Assembly: GCA_039029135.1 (NCBI GenBank)
Contig: JBCCGT010000008.1
Span: forward strand, 1-64,000
DNA from: JALZVT01 sp039029135
GTDB lineage: Bacteria; Pseudomonadota; Gammaproteobacteria; Pseudomonadales; Azotimanducaceae
DNA: 64,000 nucleotides
Direction: 5' to 3'
Shown: positions 40,571 through 50,319 of the stretch, in pieces
Layout of the letters: each line of letters starts with the position of its first letter
Numbering within the stretch: position 1 is the stretch's first letter
Notes under the pieces: model-generated
Seen by the model: only the letters and a program-made list of their open reading frames with translations
The model's database searches: none
Told to the model about the DNA's origin: nothing
Made by a program: the position numbers and the translations under genes

Positions 40571-42286
40571 TCAGCGGCCGCCGCTGCGTAGGATGTGCCC
40601 GGCGCGCGCGCCGGTCAGCTCGTCGTGCTCGACGATAACCTCGCCGTTGACCAGCGTTTGCCGATAGCCGACAGCACGTTGAATCAGGCGCGGTGCGCCG
40701 CCGGGGAAGTCCGTAACCCGCGTCGGCTGGCGCTCTTCGACGGCGTCCGCGTCCAGCACGTTGATGTCCGCCTTCTGGCCGAGCGCGAGCACACCCCGTT
40801 CGCCGCGCCCCAGCACGCGGTTCTGTTTACCGGTCAGCATGTGGATCGCCTGTTCCAGACTGAAGGCCTGCTGGTCGCGGTACCAGTGCGATAGAAAGAA
40901 GCTGGTCCAGCCGGCGTCCATGACCAGACCGACGTGCGCGCCTGCGTCGCCCACACCCGGCACGATCCAATCCTCGCCCAGGTAAGCCGGCAGCACGCTA
41001 AGGTCTTCGTTGACGAAGCGCACGTGAAACAGCCCGGTCCCGGCGGACTCGATCTGCAGCCGCAGCCAGGTCTCCACCGGATGCTCGTTGGCGGCCTGCG
41101 CCAGATGCTGCAGCGATTCTTTCGGTCCCTGTGCATAGTTGGGGCGCACGTCGGTGCCGAGCCAGAAGGTGCGCGCACTCGGCAGGCCGAAGCGCGACGA
41201 CATGAGCGTCTGGCCGACGTGTTCCGCGTGTTCTTTGTCTTTGCCTTCGGCGATCAGAGGCTGACGGAAGACGGCGTCGGTGATCAGCGCGAGGCGCTCG
41301 TCGACCGGCGTGCTGCGCAGCGTGCGCCACGCCTCGCCCTTGAAGCGCATGCCGAACAGGATCTGCGTCGTCAGGCCGGAGAGAAAGCCGGCGGCGCGCG
41401 GCTGCGTCGTGCCGGTGACCGCCAGGCCCTCGGCGCGCATCGCCGCGATCGCGCTGGCATAGGCGCTGGCGCCGTTGTCGCCGGGCAGCCAGGGCGCGCT
41501 GAACAGGGCGTGGGTGCCCGCGGCTTCCGCCTGGGCGCGCAGGATGCGCATCTCTTCGTCCAGCGGCTGCGCCTCGATGACGCTCTGCATGATCCCGCCG
41601 GCCTGGCCGACGGCCCGGGCGATCGCGACCAGTTCGTCTTCGTTCGCGAGCGTGCCGGGAATCGGTCGGCCGTCCGGCAGGCGGTGCGCCATCAGCCGGT
41701 TGATCGAGCAGCCGACGGCCCCCTGTGCCACCGAGCGGCCGGCGACTTCGGCGATCCCGGCGATCTCGTCTGGCGTCGGCGTCTCATCGACGGCGCGCTC
41801 GCCCATGACGAAAAAGCGCACCGCCGCGTGGCCGACGAGCCCGGCGACGTTCAGCGCGGGCTGCAGCGTTTCGAGCGCGTTGAGATAGTCGCCGTAGCTC
41901 TCCCAGCCCCAGGGCAGACCGTCGAGAATGGCCTTACGCGGAATGTCCTCGACCGATTCCATCATGCCCGCGAGCGTGGCTTCGCTGCCCGGTTGGACGG
42001 GCGCGAACGTGACGCCGCAGTTGCCCATCAGCACGCTGGTAATGCCGTGCCAGCACGCGGGCGTGAGCTGCGGATCCCAGCCGATCTGGGCGTCCATATG
42101 GGTATGCAGATCGATGAAGCCCGGGCAGACCACCGCGCCCCGCGCGTCGATCTCCCGCGCACCGCGCGAATCGACCCGGCCGATGGCGGTGATCGTATCG
42201 CCGTCGACGGCGACGTCGCCGACGAACGCCGGCGTCAGTTGGCCGTCGACGATCGTGCCGCCGCGGATGACGAGGTCGTGGCTCAT
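40571..42286 (-). CDS. D-aminoacylase/N-acyl-D-amino-acid deacylase-type amidohydrolase
   Basis: 571 residues, GGGGGAGC upstream of the ATG. LVIRGGTIVDGQLTPAFVGD and VVCPGFIDLHTHMDAQIGWD (metal His-x-His) open the amidohydrolase barrel; GITSVLMGNCGVTFAP is the D-aminoacylase signature with the metal-binding Cys. GDAGAHVGLVMDAG provides the later Asp. VLALGQKADINVLDADAV closes the small beta domain. Members deacylate N-acyl-D-amino acids or open dihydropyrimidine-like rings. It follows a DUF385-like gene by 13 bp, same strand. Confidence 0.9.
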   Translation of the reverse strand: MSHDLVIRGGTIVDGQLTPAFVGDVAVDGDTITAIGRVDSRGAREIDARGAVVCPGFIDLHTHMDAQIGWDPQLTPACWHGITSVLMGNCGVTFAPVQPGSEATLAGMMESVEDIPRKAILDGLPWGWESYGDYLNALETLQPALNVAGLVGHAAVRFFVMGERAVDETPTPDEIAGIAEVAGRSVAQGAVGCSINRLMAHRLPDGRPIPGTLANEDELVAIARAVGQAGGIMQSVIEAQPLDEEMRILRAQAEAAGTHALFSAPWLPGDNGASAYASAIAAMRAEGLAVTGTTQPRAAGFLSGLTTQILFGMRFKGEAWRTLRSTPVDERLALITDAVFRQPLIAEGKDKEHAEHVGQTLMSSRFGLPSARTFWLGTDVRPNYAQGPKESLQHLAQAANEHPVETWLRLQIESAGTGLFHVRFVNEDLSVLPAYLGEDWIVPGVGDAGAHVGLVMDAGWTSFFLSHWYRDQQAFSLEQAIHMLTGKQNRVLGRGERGVLALGQKADINVLDADAVEERQPTRVTDFPGGAPRLIQRAVGYRQTLVNGEVIVEHDELTGARAGHILRSGGR

Positions 42287-42299
42287 TTTATAGCTCCCC

Positions 42300-42737
42300 C
42301 TAGCTCGGCCGCGGCGTCGCGGGATCGAGTCGCAGTATCTCGCGCTCTGGCGGAAAACCCATCAGGAATCGCACCATGAAGGGCAGCGGATGCGCGGCCG
42401 CGACGCGCTCGAACTCGGAGCCGGTAATCGATACGGCCCGGTAGTCGGCGACCACGCCATCGATTTCCACCTGGACGGCGGGATGCTGCAGCGCACGCCG
42501 ATACCAACCGCGCGGCCAGTGGTGGGCAGAGGCGTACAGCGCGCCGTCGGTGTTGAACTGCGCAAGCATGCGGCTGCGCGCGTCGCCCGCGTCGTCCGTC
42601 GTTGTCAGGACCATCATGGGGATGCCGTTGCCGGCGAATGACGGCTGCGCCCAGCCCAGATAGCCCGCCTCGAATACGACGACGAAGGCCGCGTAGAACG
42701 CGAGCAGCCCAGTGACGATTTTCAGTAACAACCTCAT
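42300..42737 (-). CDS. Nitroreductase/deazaflavin-dependent oxidoreductase-like (DUF385) protein
   Basis: 145 residues. A hydrophobic N-terminal anchor (LLKIVTGLLAFYAAFVVVFE) precedes a split-barrel core: GIPMMVLTTTDDAGDARSRM, ALYASAHHWPRGWYRRALQH and VQVEIDGVVADYRAVSITGS. That order (strand, then W-y-x-N/A-l-x-x-x-P, then V-x-v) is the DUF385/Ddn pattern of F420- or FMN-binding proteins. The membrane anchor is unusual. It is likely cotranscribed with the deacylase downstream. Whether the organism makes F420 cannot be told here. Confidence 0.75.
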   Translation of the reverse strand: MRLLLKIVTGLLAFYAAFVVVFEAGYLGWAQPSFAGNGIPMMVLTTTDDAGDARSRMLAQFNTDGALYASAHHWPRGWYRRALQHPAVQVEIDGVVADYRAVSITGSEFERVAAAHPLPFMVRFLMGFPPEREILRLDPATPRPS

Positions 42738-43018
42738 GGCACGAATGGCTCGCTTCGCAAAGCATAGGTGGCAGGCAGCACCCGGACGCGTGCGGCGCCC
42801 GCAGCGTTCACGATAGAGCGTCGGCAGGCATCCTTGACGTGCATGATCAACCTCTCCCCAGAAGGTTTATTGCTTCCACATTATCCCTCAAAAGCCGTGT
42901 CGGGCCGACCCCCTGACCGGCGACCGTGGCGCGACGCTTGCCGACTCCGCCGGCGCGGCACGCAAGCACGATCGATCTGCTACGCTCACGCCCATGTTTG
43001 GGAGTGGGTATCTGTGTC

Positions 43019-44470
43019 ATGTCGGAACTAGCCTTCAAGTCCGCGCTGCAGCTTGCGGCGATGATTCGCGATCGCAAGATCGGCGCGCTCGAGCTGTTGG
43101 AGCACTATCTCGAACGCGTCGAGCGCTATAACCCCGCGCTCAACGCCATCGTCGTGCTGGACGCGGACCGCGCCCGCGCGCGGGCGCGCGAGGCGGACAC
43201 GGCGCTGCTGCGCGGCGAGATCTGGGGGCCGCTGCACGGCGTGCCGATGACCATCAAGGAGTCCTATGACGTCGCGGGCCTGATCACCACGCGCGGCAAC
43301 ACGATCTTCCGCGATAACCGCGCCGACAAGGACGCCCTGGCGGTCGAACGGCTGAAGGCGGCGGGCGTCACGCTGTTCGGCAAGACCAACGTGCCGCTGA
43401 ACCTCGCGGACTTTCAGAGCTACAACGATATCTACGGCACCGCGAACAACCCCTGGGATCTCGAGCGCGGCCCGGGCGGATCGTCCGGCGGCTCCGCCGC
43501 GGCGCTGGCCGCCGGTCTGGCGGGCATCGAGTCGGGCTCCGACATCGGCGGTTCGATTCGCAATCCCAGTCACTACTGCGGCGTGTTCGGCCACAAGCCG
43601 ACCTGGGGACTGCTACCGCCGCGCGGCCACGCAGCCCCCGGCGTGCTGGCCGAATCGGACCTGACGGTCATCGGGCCGCTGGCGCGCTCTGCGTCGGACC
43701 TCGAGATCGCCACGCTCGCGATGGCGGGTCCGGATGAGATTCACGCCGCGGGCTATCAGCTCGCGCTGCAGCCCTCACCGCACCGCTCGCTCGGTGACTT
43801 CAAGGTCGCGGTCTGGGCGACCGACGAAAGCGCGCCGGTGAACGAAGAGACGCAGCGGCGCGTCGAGCTCGTCGCCGAAGCGATACGCTCCGCAGGTGGC
43901 GTGGTCGACCACGAGGCGCGGCCGGCCATCGATATCGACGCGTCGCACGGGGTGTATCAGGCGCTGCTGCAGACCGTGATGGCGGCACGCAACACCGACG
44001 AGTCCTACGCCGAGCTGTCGGCGGCGCGCGCCGCGCTCGCGCCGGGCGATGACAGTCCGGGCGCGCTTCTGCTGCGCGCGCAGACCGCGAGCTATCGCGA
44101 CTACGCGGCGGCCAACGAGGCGCGCACGCAGGTGCGCTGGGCGTGGCACGAGTTCTTCAAGGAGTACGACGCGGTGCTCATGCCGATGATGGCGACGGCC
44201 GCGTTCCCGCATGACCACAAACCCATGGGCGAGCGCACCACCCTGGTCGACAACGACGAGCGACCCTATTTCGAGCAGGTTTTCTGGGCAGGCCACGCCG
44301 TCGGCGCCTACTTACCCTCGACGGTGATCCCCACCGGTGCGAAGGGCTCGGGCCTGCCGATCGGCGTGCAAATCCTCGGCCCGCAGTTCGGCGACCTGCA
44401 GACCATTGGCCTCGCGAAGCTGCTCGAGGCGGACGGCTTCGGTTTCGTCGCGCCGCCGGGCTACGACTAG
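43019..44470 (+). CDS. Amidase (amidase-signature family)
   Basis: 483 residues from ATG 43019. The Lys-Ser-Ser triad is K80 (MTIKES), S155 (GGSSGGSAAA) and S179 (SDIGGSIRNPSHYCG); the 75 and 24 residue spacings are those of the family. GVFGHKPTWGLLPPRGH and the C-terminal GLPIGVQILGPQFGDLQTIG are further signatures. Family members hydrolyse linear amides, including nylon oligomers (NylA) and aryl amides. A cytoplasmic enzyme is expected. It is divergent from the DUF385/deacylase genes with a 281 bp gap in which no gene is seen. Confidence 0.92.
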   Translation: MSELAFKSALQLAAMIRDRKIGALELLEHYLERVERYNPALNAIVVLDADRARARAREADTALLRGEIWGPLHGVPMTIKESYDVAGLITTRGNTIFRDNRADKDALAVERLKAAGVTLFGKTNVPLNLADFQSYNDIYGTANNPWDLERGPGGSSGGSAAALAAGLAGIESGSDIGGSIRNPSHYCGVFGHKPTWGLLPPRGHAAPGVLAESDLTVIGPLARSASDLEIATLAMAGPDEIHAAGYQLALQPSPHRSLGDFKVAVWATDESAPVNEETQRRVELVAEAIRSAGGVVDHEARPAIDIDASHGVYQALLQTVMAARNTDESYAELSAARAALAPGDDSPGALLLRAQTASYRDYAAANEARTQVRWAWHEFFKEYDAVLMPMMATAAFPHDHKPMGERTTLVDNDERPYFEQVFWAGHAVGAYLPSTVIPTGAKGSGLPIGVQILGPQFGDLQTIGLAKLLEADGFGFVAPPGYD

Positions 44471-44517
44471 CGCAGGACCAAAGCGGGAGTCGATGCCGTT
44501 TTCGGGGTCAGTGCACG

Positions 44518-45117
44518 TTACGCGTATTGGTTCCAGACGATGACTTCGTCGACCGGTCTGCGTCTGACCTTCATGAAGCGGCGCGCGGGATAGCCGACCG
44601 CGATATAGACGAACAGGTGCAGGTCTTCGGGCAGGTTGCACAGGCGGCGAATCTCGGGCTCGGCTAGTCCGGGAAAGGTCGTGAAGCAGGTTCCGATGCC
44701 GAGCGAGCGCGCCGCGACGATCAGATTCTGGGCGGCCGGATAGATCGTTGAGGCCATGAACGATTCCTGCGGCGCGTGCGCCGGGTACCGGTTGCGCGCC
44801 ATGCCGACGATCCAGGCCGGCACCTGCGCGAAGGTGTTCGCGAGATGCTCGGCGCCCGCGAGCATGCGCTCCTCGACGTCGTCGCCGCCGGGCGGTCGCG
44901 CGGCAAAGAATGGCGCCATGCCCTCGCGGACTTTCTCGCCGAGCGGTTCTTTGATCGCCGGGTCGTCGATAACGAGAAACGTCCAGTTCTGGCTGTTGCC
45001 CGGGTTGGACGCACGCGTCGCCGCGTAGATCAGCTTTTCTAGCTCTGACCGCGGCACCGGGTCGGGCCGGAAGTAGCGCATCGCGGTGCAGGTATCCATC
45101 GCCTCGAAAACGTCCAT
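44518..45117 (-). CDS. Nitroreductase-family FMN oxidoreductase
   Basis: 199 residues, AGGGGAAAGCG upstream of the ATG. MDVFEAMDTCTAMRYFRPDP and ATRASNPGNSQNWTFLVID are the FMN-binding start of the nitroreductase family; IYPAAQNLIVAARSLGIGTC and VYIAVGYPARRFMKVRRRPV are the C-terminal motifs. Members reduce nitroaromatics, quinones or, in related groups, act in dehalogenation and vitamin metabolism. A same-strand SDR lies 67 bp upstream. Substrate unknown. Confidence 0.9.
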   Translation of the reverse strand: MDVFEAMDTCTAMRYFRPDPVPRSELEKLIYAATRASNPGNSQNWTFLVIDDPAIKEPLGEKVREGMAPFFAARPPGGDDVEERMLAGAEHLANTFAQVPAWIVGMARNRYPAHAPQESFMASTIYPAAQNLIVAARSLGIGTCFTTFPGLAEPEIRRLCNLPEDLHLFVYIAVGYPARRFMKVRRRPVDEVIVWNQYA

Positions 45118-45184
45118 CGCTTTCCCCTGTTTCTATGATCGGCCTGTGGCTGTCTCTGGCACGCGGCGCGCTGAGCCTGTTCCG

Positions 45185-46027
45185 CTAGGTCGGATTGTCG
45201 CGTTCTGGATCGCGCAGGAATCGCTGCAGCAGTCGCTGGTAGCCCACCGGTGCGAGCCGTTCCAGCCATGCCATGACGCGTGCGTCTCTGCCGACCAGAA
45301 TCTGCGCCCTGTTGCGGCTGACGCCGCGCAGGATGATCTCCGCGGCCTGCTCGGGCGTGAGTCCCGCGACCTCTTCGAAGCGCGCCGCCATCTCTTCGCG
45401 CGTGGGTCCATCGTTCTCGCGCATCACGACGCGGGCGTCGCGCGCGATGTTGGTCTTGACGCCGCCCGGCTGCACGCAGCTAACGCCGATGTTGGCCTCG
45501 GCCAGTTCCTGGCGCATCGAATAGGTGAAACCGCGCACCCCGAACTTGGCCGCGTGATACGCGGACTGACGCGGCACGGCGACCGTGCCGAAGATGCTGG
45601 ACGTGTTGACGATCGCGGCGTCGCCGTTCTGTTCGCGCAGGTAGGGCAGGAAGGCCTTGCTGCCGTACACCACACCCCAGAAACAGATGCCCATCAGCCA
45701 CTCGAAGTCCTTGTAGCTGATGTGCTCGGCGAGATCGGCGACGGTCACGCCGGCGTTGTTGAAAATCAGGTTCACGCGACCGTGCGACGCGACGACCTCG
45801 GCGGCGAACGCCTCGACCTGTTCTCGATCGGCGACGTCGACGACGTGGGTCGACACGGTCACCCGGTCGGCGAGCGCGCTGCTCGCGCTCGCCAGCCGAT
45901 CGGCGTCGATGTCGGCGAGCGCCAGGTGACAGCCGCGCTGCGCCAGCGTCTTGGCCAGGCCCAGTCCGATGCCCGATCCCGCGCCGGTGATGGCGGCGAC
46001 CTTGTTGTTGAAGTCCGAGACGGGCAT
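45185..46027 (-). CDS. Short-chain dehydrogenase/reductase
   Basis: 280 residues, AGGACACCGC upstream of the ATG. TGAGSGIGLGLAKTLA is the cofactor motif, with Asp in LADIDADR suggesting NAD. NNAGVTVAD, Ser in NTSSIFGTV, and Y-H-A-A-K in SAYHAAKFGVRGF complete the catalytic set. PGGVKTNIARDARV is the usual post-catalytic loop. It lies upstream of the nitroreductase on the same strand and downstream of a Tat-signal flavoenzyme. Specific substrate not predictable. Confidence 0.9.
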   Translation of the reverse strand: MPVSDFNNKVAAITGAGSGIGLGLAKTLAQRGCHLALADIDADRLASASSALADRVTVSTHVVDVADREQVEAFAAEVVASHGRVNLIFNNAGVTVADLAEHISYKDFEWLMGICFWGVVYGSKAFLPYLREQNGDAAIVNTSSIFGTVAVPRQSAYHAAKFGVRGFTYSMRQELAEANIGVSCVQPGGVKTNIARDARVVMRENDGPTREEMAARFEEVAGLTPEQAAEIILRGVSRNRAQILVGRDARVMAWLERLAPVGYQRLLQRFLRDPERDNPT

Positions 46028-46101
46028 GCGGTGTCCTGTTGGAAAGTGGGCAGATGCGAAACGCTACCGGAACCGCTGCGACTAGCCAACGCGCCGCGGC
46101 G

Positions 46102-47316
46102 TCAGTAACGCCCGCCGTCGCGAAAGTCTCGGTTGGGCGCATAGGCGCGCAGATCGATGGGTGCCGCGAGGTTGGCGGCGATCAGTTCGCCCGCGACCGG
46201 CGCCAGCGTCACGCCGCTGTGCATGAGCGCGAAATGAACGTTGGGACGTTCCGCCGTCGCACCCAGCACCGGCTGCCCGTCGAGCGGCAGGGGCCGCCAG
46301 CCGATCACCGCGGACTCGATCGTCGCCGCGCGCAGCGTTGGTATGAAGCGTTGCGCGACCGCGAGCATGCGCTCGCCGTGCTGCCGCGCGAGCGCTTCGC
46401 TTGGGAAATCGTTTGGTCGACGGCTCAGGCGCGCGGCGTGCGCGGCGGTGTCGGGCGCGCCGTCCTGCTCGCCCAGAACCACGCGGCCGTCGCCGCGCTG
46501 GTGCAGGTGGACGCCGGGCGCGACGACGATGGTGTTGAGCGTCGGCGGCAGCGGTTCGGTTAGCGCAATGACGCCCGGGGTCGAGCGCTGGGGAATCTCC
46601 AGGTCGGCGCAGCGACGGGGGGCCAGCGGATCGGCGCCCGTGGCGAGCACCAGGCGGTCGGCGTCGATGACGCCCTGCGTGGTTTGCACCCCGCGAAGCC
46701 TGTTGCCGCTGGAGACGACGCCTAGCGCCTCAAGCGGGTAGCGCACCTTAGCGCCGCGCTCGGTTGCCGCCGCGAGCAGCGCGTGCGTCGCCGCGACGGG
46801 ATCGACCGCCCCGTCCCGCGGCGACAGGGCAAACGCATCGGCTGACCCGGGGTCGAGGTTGGGTTCGAGCGCGCTGAGCTCGTCTGCGCCGATCATGCAC
46901 GCGGGTTCGCCCCAGGCCTGCTGCTCCGCGATCTGCCGCGCGAGCCGCGCCTGACGTGCGGGGTCCGCGAACCACTCGATCGAGCCGCCCCAGCGGATCG
47001 GGATGCTTAGGCTCGCGGCGAGTTCGGACCAGCGCTCGACGCCGCGCTGATTGAGCGCGTGATAGTGGCGCGGCTGTTTCGCCCAGGTTGCGTTGATCCA
47101 CGCGAAGGTCCCGCGGCTCGCGTGGCTGGCCGGGGCGGCGCGATCGATGACGGTGACGCGGGCGCCTGCCAGGGTTGCGAAGTAGGCGATCGCGGCGCCG
47201 ACGATCCCGGCGCCAGCGACGACCACGCGCAAGCCGCGCAGATCGGCCTCGGGTGCGGCGCAGCCGGCCGCGAGGGGCGTCGCGGCGACGAATTGAAGCA
47301 GTTGTCGACGCCGCAC
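46102..47316 (-). CDS. FAD-dependent amino-acid/amine oxidase (DAO family) with Tat lipoprotein-like signal
   Basis: 404 residues from GTG 47316, which begins 4 bp after the stop of the upstream gene. VRRRQLLQFVAATPLAAGCA is a twin-arginine signal with a lipobox-like AAGC. VVVAGAGIVGAAIAYFATLA is the FAD Rossmann motif; ADRLVLATGADPLAPRR and VIGWRPLPLDGQPVLGATAE are DAO-family elements. A longer upstream frame exists but overlaps the neighbouring gene and hides the signal. The enzyme would oxidise a D-amino acid, glycine-like amine or sarcosine in the periplasm, folded with FAD before export. Confidence 0.82.
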   Translation of the reverse strand: MRRRQLLQFVAATPLAAGCAAPEADLRGLRVVVAGAGIVGAAIAYFATLAGARVTVIDRAAPASHASRGTFAWINATWAKQPRHYHALNQRGVERWSELAASLSIPIRWGGSIEWFADPARQARLARQIAEQQAWGEPACMIGADELSALEPNLDPGSADAFALSPRDGAVDPVAATHALLAAATERGAKVRYPLEALGVVSSGNRLRGVQTTQGVIDADRLVLATGADPLAPRRCADLEIPQRSTPGVIALTEPLPPTLNTIVVAPGVHLHQRGDGRVVLGEQDGAPDTAAHAARLSRRPNDFPSEALARQHGERMLAVAQRFIPTLRAATIESAVIGWRPLPLDGQPVLGATAERPNVHFALMHSGVTLAPVAGELIAANLAAPIDLRAYAPNRDFRDGGRY

Positions 47317-47320
47317 CGAA

Positions 47321-48478
47321 TCAGGCCAGCGAGGCCGGATCCATGCCGAGCAGGATGCGGCCGTAGTTCTCGCCGCCCAGATCCTCATCGAACACTGTGT
47401 GACACGACAGGGTGTTGATGTCGCGCAGCAGTCGCTGCATGGGCTGGGTGCGCATGTGGGCGCCGGCGCCGCTGCGCTGCATCAGTGCCTGCACGACGTC
47501 GCGGCAGGTCTGCACGACCTGGGCGACCTGCACGCGCATGCGCGCCCGGTCCTCGGTCGGGCAGGGTGCCTCGCGATCGCCCCACGCGCTGAACTCGTGA
47601 CCGACCGCGCGCAGCACGGTCTCGGCCGAGCGCAGTCGGGCGCTGCAGTTGCCCAGCAGGATCTGCGCGCTCGGGCGTTCCGCCTGTTTATTTGGCGTCC
47701 CGTACAGCGTTCGCTCGCCAAGGCGGGCCTTGAACAGTTCGAGCGCGCGCCGCGCCGCGCCGAGCGCGGGGGTGCCCGCGGCGAGCGTCAGCAGCGGCAG
47801 CATCGGATGCCGGTAGCAGGGGCCGGTCGCGCCGGAGCCGCGCCCGAACGCCATCGCGATCAGCGACTCGCTGCGCGCGGCAGGCACGAACAGATCCTCC
47901 GCGATCATGTCGTTGCTGCCGGTGCCCTCCATGCCGGCGGCGTACCAGGTGTCTTCGACCTCGATCTCCGATCGCGGCACGAGAAACATGCGCGGGTCGG
48001 GGACTGTGCCCTCGACCATCGCGTTCAGCAGGATCCAGTCGGCGTGCATGACGCCGGTGCCCCAGGGCCAGCGTCCGGACAGCCGATAGCCGCCGTCGAC
48101 GGCGTTCGCCTTGCCACTGGGCGAGATGCTGGCGGGCGCCAGGATGTAGCCCTGGGCACCGAATATCGCGTCCTGGGTCAGGGTTGGAAACTGGGCGAGC
48201 ATCCAGTTGTGTTCCATGTAGAAGGTGGTGACCCAGCCGGTCGACGTGCAGGCCTGAGACACGGCGAGCCCGACGTCGATGAAGGTATCGGTATCGATCT
48301 CGAGCCCGCCGTAGCGGCTTGGCACATAGGACATGAATACGCCGGTGTCGCGCAGCGCGTCGATGACCGCATCGACCGGGCGCCGCAGCGTCTCGGCCTC
48401 CGCTGCGTGGGCCTCGATCATGGGCGTCAGGTTCTGCACGGCCGCGAGCATCGACTCGCGCGTTGGGGCCTGGGTCAT
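47321..48478 (-). CDS. Acyl-CoA dehydrogenase-fold flavin monooxygenase (HsaA/HpaB-C2 type)
   Basis: 385 residues. DTGVFMSYVPSRYGGLEIDT, ISPSGKANAVDGGYRLSGRW plus PWGTGVMHADW are characteristic of the group D oxygenase component such as 3-HSA hydroxylase HsaA and pigment-type monooxygenases, rather than of true acyl-CoA dehydrogenases, whose catalytic Glu I do not see. Such enzymes use reduced FMN supplied by a separate reductase. No reductase is adjacent; the nitroreductase-like gene nearby is not an obvious partner. Ring hydroxylation is the likely chemistry. The DAO gene follows 4 bp downstream. Confidence 0.82.
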   Translation of the reverse strand: MTQAPTRESMLAAVQNLTPMIEAHAAEAETLRRPVDAVIDALRDTGVFMSYVPSRYGGLEIDTDTFIDVGLAVSQACTSTGWVTTFYMEHNWMLAQFPTLTQDAIFGAQGYILAPASISPSGKANAVDGGYRLSGRWPWGTGVMHADWILLNAMVEGTVPDPRMFLVPRSEIEVEDTWYAAGMEGTGSNDMIAEDLFVPAARSESLIAMAFGRGSGATGPCYRHPMLPLLTLAAGTPALGAARRALELFKARLGERTLYGTPNKQAERPSAQILLGNCSARLRSAETVLRAVGHEFSAWGDREAPCPTEDRARMRVQVAQVVQTCRDVVQALMQRSGAGAHMRTQPMQRLLRDINTLSCHTVFDEDLGGENYGRILLGMDPASLA

Positions 48479-48591
48479 CTTGGGCTATCCGACTGCGGTG
48501 ACCTGTTATTGTGTTGGCGAACGCCCGTCCGTTCCAGCGCGTGCAGGCCAGCGCGACGGGCGCGGATCTTCGAGGTAAAACGGGGGGAGCC

Positions 48592-50319
48592 GTGCGACTG
48601 TTGTACCTGCTGCTGTTGCTGCCGGCGCTGCTTGGTACCACCGCGCATGCGACTGGCGGCGACCCCTGTCCCGGTAGCGTCGACGGCGAGAAGCGGCTGC
48701 TGTGGGGCGACCTGCATGTGCACACCGCGCACTCGATGGACGCGTGGGCGTTCGGCGCCGTTGCCACACCCAAGGAAGCGTTTGCGTTCGCGCGCGGACA
48801 GCCGCTGCGTCTCGTCAACGGCGCCATCAAAACGATCGACCGACCGCTCGACTTCGCGGCGGTGACGGATCACGCGGAAACCTGGGACCTGATGTATCTG
48901 TGCACCGACCCGCTGTATGCGGCGCAGGCCTACTGCGCCGGGCTGCGCGACCTGCACAAGCGGCGCGACAGCCGGGGCATCTTCTACGATCACCTGCTGC
49001 CCGTGCTGGGATCCGCCGAGCCGCGAGAGCCGGCCGCCTGCCGGGCGGGCGATCTCAACTGCGCGGCCGCGCGGCGCGCCGAGTGGCGGCGGGTTCAGCA
49101 GGTGGCGAACCAGGCCAACGAGCCCTGCGCGTTTACGGCGCTGATCGGCTATGAGTGGACGGGCTCGCCCGGCGGCCGGCACTGGCATCGCAACGTCATC
49201 TACGGCACCGAGGTCGTCCCGCCAGAGGCCTACGACTTCGTGCGCTATCCGCGGGTCCAGTCGCTGTGGCGGGCGCTCGCGGCGAACTGCGGCACCGGCT
49301 GCCGCGTCCTGACGATTCCGCACAACCTCAACTGGGCGGACGGCGGGCGAACCTTCGCGGTCGAGGACGAGACGACGAGCGAGTGGGCACTGCGCGCGCG
49401 CTTCGAGCGCCTCGCCGAGATCTTTCAAGAGAAGGGCGCCAGCGAATGCCTGCCGGAAGACCCGGCGCGGCTCGACGCCGACTGCGACTTCAATCTGGTG
49501 CGCGAAAACGCGGCGCGCGCGCGCCTTAGCGGAGACGACGACACGCCCGCGGCGGCCGCGTGGGCACGCGCGCGATCGACTTACTATCGTTCGCTGCTGG
49601 CGCGCGGCCTGGCCGGCTACGGCTCACGCGCGGACGCGGTGAATCCGCTGCAGCTCGGCGCGATCGGCTCGACCGATACGCACTTCGGCACGCCGGGGCG
49701 CGTTGCGGAGGCCAGCTACGATCGCGGCATCTCCACACTGCTCGCCGACGACGCGATCCAGCTCGCGCGGCCGGACTTCAACCCTGGCGGTCTGGTCGCG
49801 GTCTGGGCCGCCGAAAACACGCGCTCTGCGGTGTTCGATGCTTTGGCGCGCCGGGAGGCCTACGCGACCAGCGGTCCGCGCATCGCGCTACGCTTCGGCG
49901 CGGGGTCCGCGGATCACTGTCGGGTTCGACCGCGCCCAGCGCTCGATGTCCCCATGGGCGGCACGCTGCGCGCCGTGGGTACAGACGGTCCTTGGTTCGT
50001 CGTGGAGGCGGCGCGCGATGTGACCCTGCTGAGGTCCGTTGAGATCATCAAGGGCGAGAACCGCGACGATCGGCTGGTCGAGACCGTGCACGCCGTGCGC
50101 GAGTTTCGTCGCGGCCGCCGCATGCTGTGCCTGACGTGGCGTGACGCCGACTTCGACGCCGAAGCGCCGGCCTATTGGTACGCGCGGGTCCAGGAGGCGC
50201 GCACGCCGCGCTGGAGCAAGCTGCTGTGCGAGCGAGCCGACCTGTGCGATGAGTTTCCGCAGGCCGATACGCTGCAGTCCGAACGCGCGTGGTCGTCGCC
50301 GGTCTGGTGGTTACCGTGA
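48592..50319 (+). CDS. DUF3604 family exported protein (PHP-like)
   Basis: 575 residues from GTG 48592, preceded by GGGGGGAGCC. VRLLYLLLLLPALLGTTAHA is a signal peptide. LLWGDLHVHTAHSMDAWAFG carries the His-x-His of a PHP-type metal site, and DFAAVTDHAET and LGAIGSTDTHFGTPG supply further His/Asp ligands, as in DUF3604. These proteins are common next to sulfatases and polysaccharide or aromatic catabolic genes but the reaction is not known. The stop overlaps the next start (GTGA), so it is translated with the FAD hydroxylase. Confidence 0.87.
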   Translation: MRLLYLLLLLPALLGTTAHATGGDPCPGSVDGEKRLLWGDLHVHTAHSMDAWAFGAVATPKEAFAFARGQPLRLVNGAIKTIDRPLDFAAVTDHAETWDLMYLCTDPLYAAQAYCAGLRDLHKRRDSRGIFYDHLLPVLGSAEPREPAACRAGDLNCAAARRAEWRRVQQVANQANEPCAFTALIGYEWTGSPGGRHWHRNVIYGTEVVPPEAYDFVRYPRVQSLWRALAANCGTGCRVLTIPHNLNWADGGRTFAVEDETTSEWALRARFERLAEIFQEKGASECLPEDPARLDADCDFNLVRENAARARLSGDDDTPAAAAWARARSTYYRSLLARGLAGYGSRADAVNPLQLGAIGSTDTHFGTPGRVAEASYDRGISTLLADDAIQLARPDFNPGGLVAVWAAENTRSAVFDALARREAYATSGPRIALRFGAGSADHCRVRPRPALDVPMGGTLRAVGTDGPWFVVEAARDVTLLRSVEIIKGENRDDRLVETVHAVREFRRGRRMLCLTWRDADFDAEAPAYWYARVQEARTPRWSKLLCERADLCDEFPQADTLQSERAWSSPVWWLP

